Source: Nannobrachium achirus (lineage: Eukaryota > Chordata > Actinopteri > Myctophiformes > Myctophidae). Taken from it: a stretch of DNA of 64,000 bases. The notes under the pieces are model-generated. The model was not told the origin of the DNA. It saw only the letters and a list, made by a program, of their open reading frames with translations, and did no database searches. Positions within the stretch are counted from its first letter, which is position 1. Each line of letters begins with the position of its first letter. The DNA lies in the NCBI GenBank assembly GCA_963921795.1, contig OY997647.1:49572213-49636212 (forward strand), given 5' to 3'. This document shows, piece after piece, positions 59,047 to 64,000 of this stretch. A program made the translations under genes and the position numbers.

Positions 59047-59340
59047 CGCAAATCTTTGCTTCTTGGGGTCCCTGGAACTAAATATTTTGTGGTCCGCGGC
59101 CGAATACATATCAATTTGGGGGTCCTTCCTTAACCACTGATATAGGCCCATTCTACTGTCTTCTAAATCCTAACAATTTTCTGGAAAAACTTGTTGCTAT
59201 ATATCGATCAGTGGTTCTCAAACTTTGTCATGTCATGTCAAGGACCCCCAAGATGATATGTATTTGGCCACGGACCCCCATCTCAAAGGATGTTGTTCCA
59301 GGGACCCCACCCCCAGAAGCAAAGATTTGAGTTAAAAATG
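59047..59340. repeat. Tandem/inverted hAT-like repeat remnants
   Basis: ggtccctggaactaaatatt..gggggtcctt is followed by cagtggttctcaaactttgt..ccccatctcaaaggatgttg. The two halves are partly inverted copies. The second half is the empty-site relative of the nested hAT at 5779-6840. Confidence 0.55.
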
Positions 59341-59799
59341 TTCACTCAAAATTTGGGTCTACTTCTTCTTCTTTATGTTGTTTTACGGCGGTTGGCAACC
59401 ATATTTTTGGTGCATTACCGCCACCTTCTGATCCAGAGTCTGGATCAAACAAAAGTCTTAAAATGTTCTTTTACTATGCTCACCCATACAATCCCATAAT
59501 CCCCCATACATATCCAGACATTCTAAATTTCTCTCATTTCTCAAACCCACTGGTTTGAGGTGTCGCAAACCCTTCCCTCAAAGTGCTGTCCAAATCTTCT
59601 CCAGTTATGTCCACTATATTGAGGAATCTCCTCGCTGCTTCCAACACCATTTTAATGCGTTCAGATTTCCCCTGCATCTCAACCGCACAGTTTATCACCA
59701 TGGCTATAAAAGCCAAGAACTGCCGTTTGTCCATGCACACATTTCTTTCATCTCTTTCCTTAATTAACTAACTTAATTAACTAAGCTGGCAGTCGGCCA

Positions 59800-62700
59800 G
59801 AGCAGTCGCATTTTCGCAACGTCCAGGGACAATGAAAAGGAGGGATACTTTTTCTTCTTTTTTTCCTATTGTTCCTTGTATGGTTTGCCGACTCGTGGAA
59901 CGCTCATAATTGTATATACGGAGAATTATGTGCGGAATGGAGAGGAATCACGCAGTGTTTTTTTCCCTCCACGTTGGATCGGAGCCAACGTGCGGAATGG
60001 AGAGGAATCACGCAGTGTTTTTTTTCCTTCACGTTGGATCGGAGCCAAAACATCTCGGCTTCGGTAAACTGACGGTCCTTGGGTCGCTGCTGCTGACTAA
60101 GAACAAACCCCAGATGGGCAGAATGGACAGGCGGTCCATCATTTACTTTATTCTGCTTCTTTCTGGTGATATTGAGGTTCATCCAGGGCCCGTAGTCACT
60201 CGGCAAGCCGCCCGTCTCACGAGGGAACAACAACTGCTTTCGGAGACAAAGAACCCCAGCGGTGGTAACATCGATACGGGTTCTACTGGTTACGAGTGCT
60301 ATGGCTGCCCACGCGGCTCTCTACAGCAAAGCCCCAACATTGAGGCTACTTGTGACCAGCTCGCGGCCGTGGTTTTCGAGCCGCCGCCCGATAACAACAG
60401 CGCCGACGTGGACCTGGATGTCCCCCTGCCGCCCCCCCTCGTCACCGAGGATGTCCCCCTGCCGCCCCCCCTCGTCACCGAGGATGCTGGTGCCCAGCTC
60501 GCAGCCGCTGGATCGCCGGAGATGTCCGTCGAGCCGGATGCCCCCCCGCTGGTCCCGCCACCCCCCAGGGATCGTGATCAGTCGTGGCTGGCGCAATATC
60601 TTGGCTTTGAAGCTGTCGGCGCCGCTACACCGACCCCCCGTGCGGTCGAAAAGGCATGGATCTCCTCCTGTTTGAGCTCACAGTCGACACAGGAACCTGA
60701 GCTCCCCACCCCCACCCCCGCTCCCCCACTTCAGCCTCAACTACAACCGGACTATGATGACCACCTCCCCCCCACGACAAACTTTCCTGTCTCGGTCGTA
60801 GACAAAGAGCCCCCCAGCTACGACGATGGCTCGATTACTACAGAGAACATGCACTCTGTTGTTTTTGCCAAACCAGGACTTCATCATGTCCATTTGAACA
60901 TCAATAGCTTGAATCCCAAAAAACTGGAGTTAATTAAGGGAATGTTTCATGACGGTAAGGCAAAGATTTTATCCTTCTCTGAAACTAAACTTGATGACTC
61001 GTTTACGGATGCTAGCATTGAAATTGCCAACTATACTGTAATCAGGAATGATAGAAACAGGTATGGAGGCGGAGTTTGCATGTATGTACACAATGATGTC
61101 AATTTTGTCCCCCGTCCAGACTTACACCACAGTTCACTTGAAACTGTATGGATTGAGGTAATCTTTGAACATGCCAAAAACATACTAATATGCGCTGTCT
61201 ATAGACCACCTGATCAGAATGATTTCTTTGAGCTGTTTGATGAGAGCTTAGCAAAGGTGGACGGTACCGAGTGTCACATTTTGGGCGACTGGAATGTGGA
61301 CATTTTGCGTAAAGACGCACCCATGTTCAAGTCCTTTGATGGGTTATGCAAGCAATACAGCCTCACTCAGCTTGTCACAGTACCCACCAGGGTGACAGAG
61401 CACTCTCAAACCCTCATAGATCTCGTCGTAACCACTGACAAGTCCAAAGTCACCGCTAGCGGGGCTATTGTATGCGGTCTTAGTGATCATTATATGATCT
61501 ACTCTACCCGAAAAATACACAAACCCAAAGCTAGTGGCCACAGAACTGTCGTTGCTAGAAGCCTGAAGAACTACTCCAGTGAGGCTTTTAATCTCAAACT
61601 AGCGGGTGTAGACTTTTCCCCAGAGCTGCAGTGTACAGATGTCGAGGAAGCATGGTGCGGTTTTAAAACCAAATTGACCGATGCTCTAGACGACGTGGCC
61701 CCCTTGAATACCACCAGGGTTAAAGCCCGCCAAGAGCCATGGTATAACTCAGATATTGCAGAATCAGCTAGACTCAGAGACAAAAAATACGATGAAAAAC
61801 GAAAGTGCTGCAAAAAGCTCAAGAAAAAATTCAACCATGACCTCAAAAAACACATTGAGCATCTTACTGCTCAATGCAAGAGACTTAGAAACCAGACAAC
61901 CGCCCTAGTTAGATCCGCCAAAAAAAACTACATCGACGACAAAATCGATGAATACAAAAACAACCCACGAGACCTATGGAAGTTGCTTAACAACCAATTA
62001 GGCTTAAAATCAAAAACCATATGCCACAACATAAACATCAAAACGGACGCCGCTCTCATTTCTGACAAAGGTGAAGTGGCTACCCATTTTAACAAAACCT
62101 TTACCACCACAGCCCGTTCACTGGTCAAAAGACTGGTCGCCCCATCTGGGCGGTATGGTGAAGAATTTGTTAATACATTCTACAAAAAACTGGGCGTCAG
62201 TAAAGACAGCTTTAAACTTTCCACAGTGACAACTGATGAAGTGTTTAAAAAATTGAGCGCCCTACCTCAACACAAGGCCACTGGCCTTGATAAAATCCCA
62301 GCTAGATTTCTCAGAGATTCAGCCGCCACCATTGCTCCAATCATTACCCACATAATTAACCTTTCCATCGAACAGGGTCATGTCCCCCAGGACTTCAAAC
62401 TAGCAAAAGTAACCCCCCTGCATAAAAAAGGTAGCAAACTAGACCCTGGAAACTACCGCCCCGTTTCCATTCTTAGCTCCATATCCAAAGTCATGGAGAA
62501 AATAGTCTACGAACAGATTGCAAGATATCTCGATGAGAATAATCTGATTTACGAGTTCCAATCTGGATTCAGAAAATCCCATTCCACTGACACATGCCTT
62601 CTCTATTTGACTGACCAAATCAAACGCGAAGCGGATCAGGGCAAGTATAGTGGCATGGTCATGATGGACCTCCAGAAGGCATTTGACACCGTGGATCATG

Positions 62701-64000
62701 CTATTCTGATTGAGAAACTAAAAGCCATCGGTCTTGACAGCGCAGCAGTGAGCTGGATGCAATCTTACCTGGTGGGGAGGGAACAGGTGGTGGAGATTAA
62801 CGGTACCCTGTCCCCCCCCCCTCCCAGTAAGCTGTGGAGTTCCCCAAGGTAGCATACTGGGACCTCTGTTGTTCCTAATATACGTGAACGACATGGCATC
62901 TGCTTGCGACTGCAACCTGTTCCTGTTCGCGGATGACTCGGCTCTCCTAGTCTCGGGCAAGGACCACTTGCAGGTTGAAAAGACACTTAACTCTGAACTG
63001 AGTAAGATCTGCACATGGCTTAACGACAACAAATTATCAATTCACCTGGGCAAAACCGAGTCCATCCTCTTTGGATCAAATCATAACCTCAAAAAGGTAG
63101 AGAACTTCACAATCAAAGTGGGTGACAAGGTCATAACACGAAAAAACGAAATCTCCTACTTAGGATGTATCCTTGAAGCTAATCTTTCCAGCGAAAAGAT
63201 GACTTCAAAAGTAATACAAAAAATCAACCAACGAACTCGTTTCCTACAGAGGATCGCCCCAATGGTCAACTTCAACACACTGAAGACCATAGCTGGTGCA
63301 ATAATCCAGCCCCTCTTTGACTATGGAGTCCACGTATGGTATCGTGACGCCCCACAAGCCCTAAAAACTAAACTCCAAACAGCCCAAAATAAACTAATTA
63401 GGGTCCTGCTTAACCTTCCCAATCAGACTCACCTCACCGCTACTCACCAGTTAAGAGTGGGGTGGCTCAGAGTAGATGACAGAGTACAGCAACTTGCAAT
63501 GGGCCTGGTGTACAAGATACACTACACCACTATGATACCCAAGTACCTGTCAAAATACTTTAAAAACGTTAAGGATGTCCATAATTACAACACCAGAGGC
63601 AGTGCCACAGATCACGTTCAACCCAGAGTCAACTCAAAGAAAGGGTCGAACTCGTTCTTCTGCTACACCACAAAAATGTGGAATGCCTTACCGAAGGCCA
63701 TAAAGGAGTGTGGATCACTAGCATCCTTTAAAATTGCCCTAAAAAACCACTTACAGGCAGCAGCCGTTCACAACTGGTAAAAACCTAGCCCAACCCTACC
63801 CTCCCTGCCCCTTCCTTGTATATACTGTACATACTGATTGTTTAGACTTACTGTTACCTGCCCCTTCCTTGTATATATTGTATATACTGTACTTACTGAT
63901 TGTATAGACCTACTGTTTTCTTTTTTTCTTTACATATCTACTGCATAGTACTGTGTTCTATTTGTCTGTCATTCAATGTTATATGAGATACTTTAATGGT
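59800..64000 (+). mobile_element. Near-complete APE-type LINE, jockey superfamily
   Basis: Long 5' region with a 60-bp tandem duplication at about 59931-60050, coding region 59928-63780 and a 3' UTR with a 55-60-bp duplication (63805-63918). The 3' UTR is homologous to the minus strand of 10911-11056. By that comparison about 130-150 bp of the element lie beyond the window. The exact 5' end is not visible. CR1/L2-like rather than L1-like, judged from the single main frame, the FADD motif and the non-poly-A tail of its relative. Confidence 0.85.
59928..63780 (+). pseudogene. LINE endonuclease-reverse transcriptase, one frame break
   Basis: Encodes a retrotransposon replication protein. Order: a short N-terminus with a hydrophobic stretch ending in DIEVHPGP (60168-60191), a Pro-rich region with an 11-residue duplication (60418-60483), an APE endonuclease (HLNINSL, FSETKLDDS, LGDWNVDI, LSDHYMIYS), a Lys-rich linker, reverse transcriptase (GLDKIPARF, NYRPVSILSSISKVMEKI, MMDLQKAFDTVDH, LFADDSALL) and a C-terminal domain ending NALPKAIKE..SLASFKIALKNH. 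The frame breaks in a 10-C run at 62812-62821: the first frame ends at 62852 and the RT continues in another frame to TAA at 63778-63780. ATG 60114 is the more likely start, because it follows the 5' duplication and precedes the hydrophobic segment; ATG 59928 is also in frame. Confidence 0.85.

Larger units (their letters stand above)
58781..59799. other. Region between rnf5 and the LINE
   Basis: rnf5 promoter, repeat remnants at 59047-59340, then about 450 bp (59341-59799) with no recognised feature. Confidence 0.6.

Overview
The window is nuclear DNA of a teleost fish, inferred from genes with many short introns and GT-AG splice sites, heavy CA/GT microsatellites, tRNA-derived SINEs, hAT, Harbinger and Helitron-like elements, and a jockey-superfamily LINE. 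I cannot name the species. The three protein genes all have human homologues in the MHC class III region. From left to right they are the 3' two-thirds of ehmt2 (G9a histone H3K9 methyltransferase, + strand, 16 exons, stop at 13121-13123), complete slc44a4 (choline-transporter-like protein 4, thiamine pyrophosphate carrier, + strand, 22 exons, 15916-40615, 727 residues) and complete rnf5 (RING/membrane E3 ubiquitin ligase, - strand, 6 coding exons, 58780 down to 46620, 205 residues). All exon boundaries were set by reading splice sites and codon phase by eye; each of the three joined frames closes exactly.

Layout: 1-13123 ehmt2 with its introns; 13124-15915 intergenic DNA holding the ehmt2 3' UTR and the slc44a4 promoter; 15916-40615 slc44a4, with a TACTGTACC minisatellite in intron 1 and a 2 kb non-autonomous Helitron-like element in intron 17; 40616-46619 convergent intergenic DNA between slc44a4 and rnf5; 46620-58780 rnf5, including a 19-nt coding micro-exon and a 1.3 kb foldback element; 58781-59800 rnf5 promoter and MITE remnants; about 59800 to the window end, a nearly intact APE-type LINE. 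A shortened relative of this LINE lies in antisense in an ehmt2 intron.

The genes are not an operon and do not act in one pathway: EHMT2 is a nuclear chromatin enzyme, SLC44A4 a plasma-membrane transporter and RNF5 an ER/mitochondrial-membrane ubiquitin ligase. Their proximity reflects conserved MHC class III synteny, with rearrangement.

The most notable sequence observations are a U12-type (minor spliceosome) intron in slc44a4, the rnf5 micro-exon, a dispersed family of short palindromic elements (arms like GAAAATAGCAGATCTACAAG) partly embedded in hAT-like MITEs, several nested insertions with readable target-site duplications, Helitron/Helentron-like elements sharing 3' hairpin ends, and a 2A-like motif with a His in place of the usual Asn at the start of the LINE protein.
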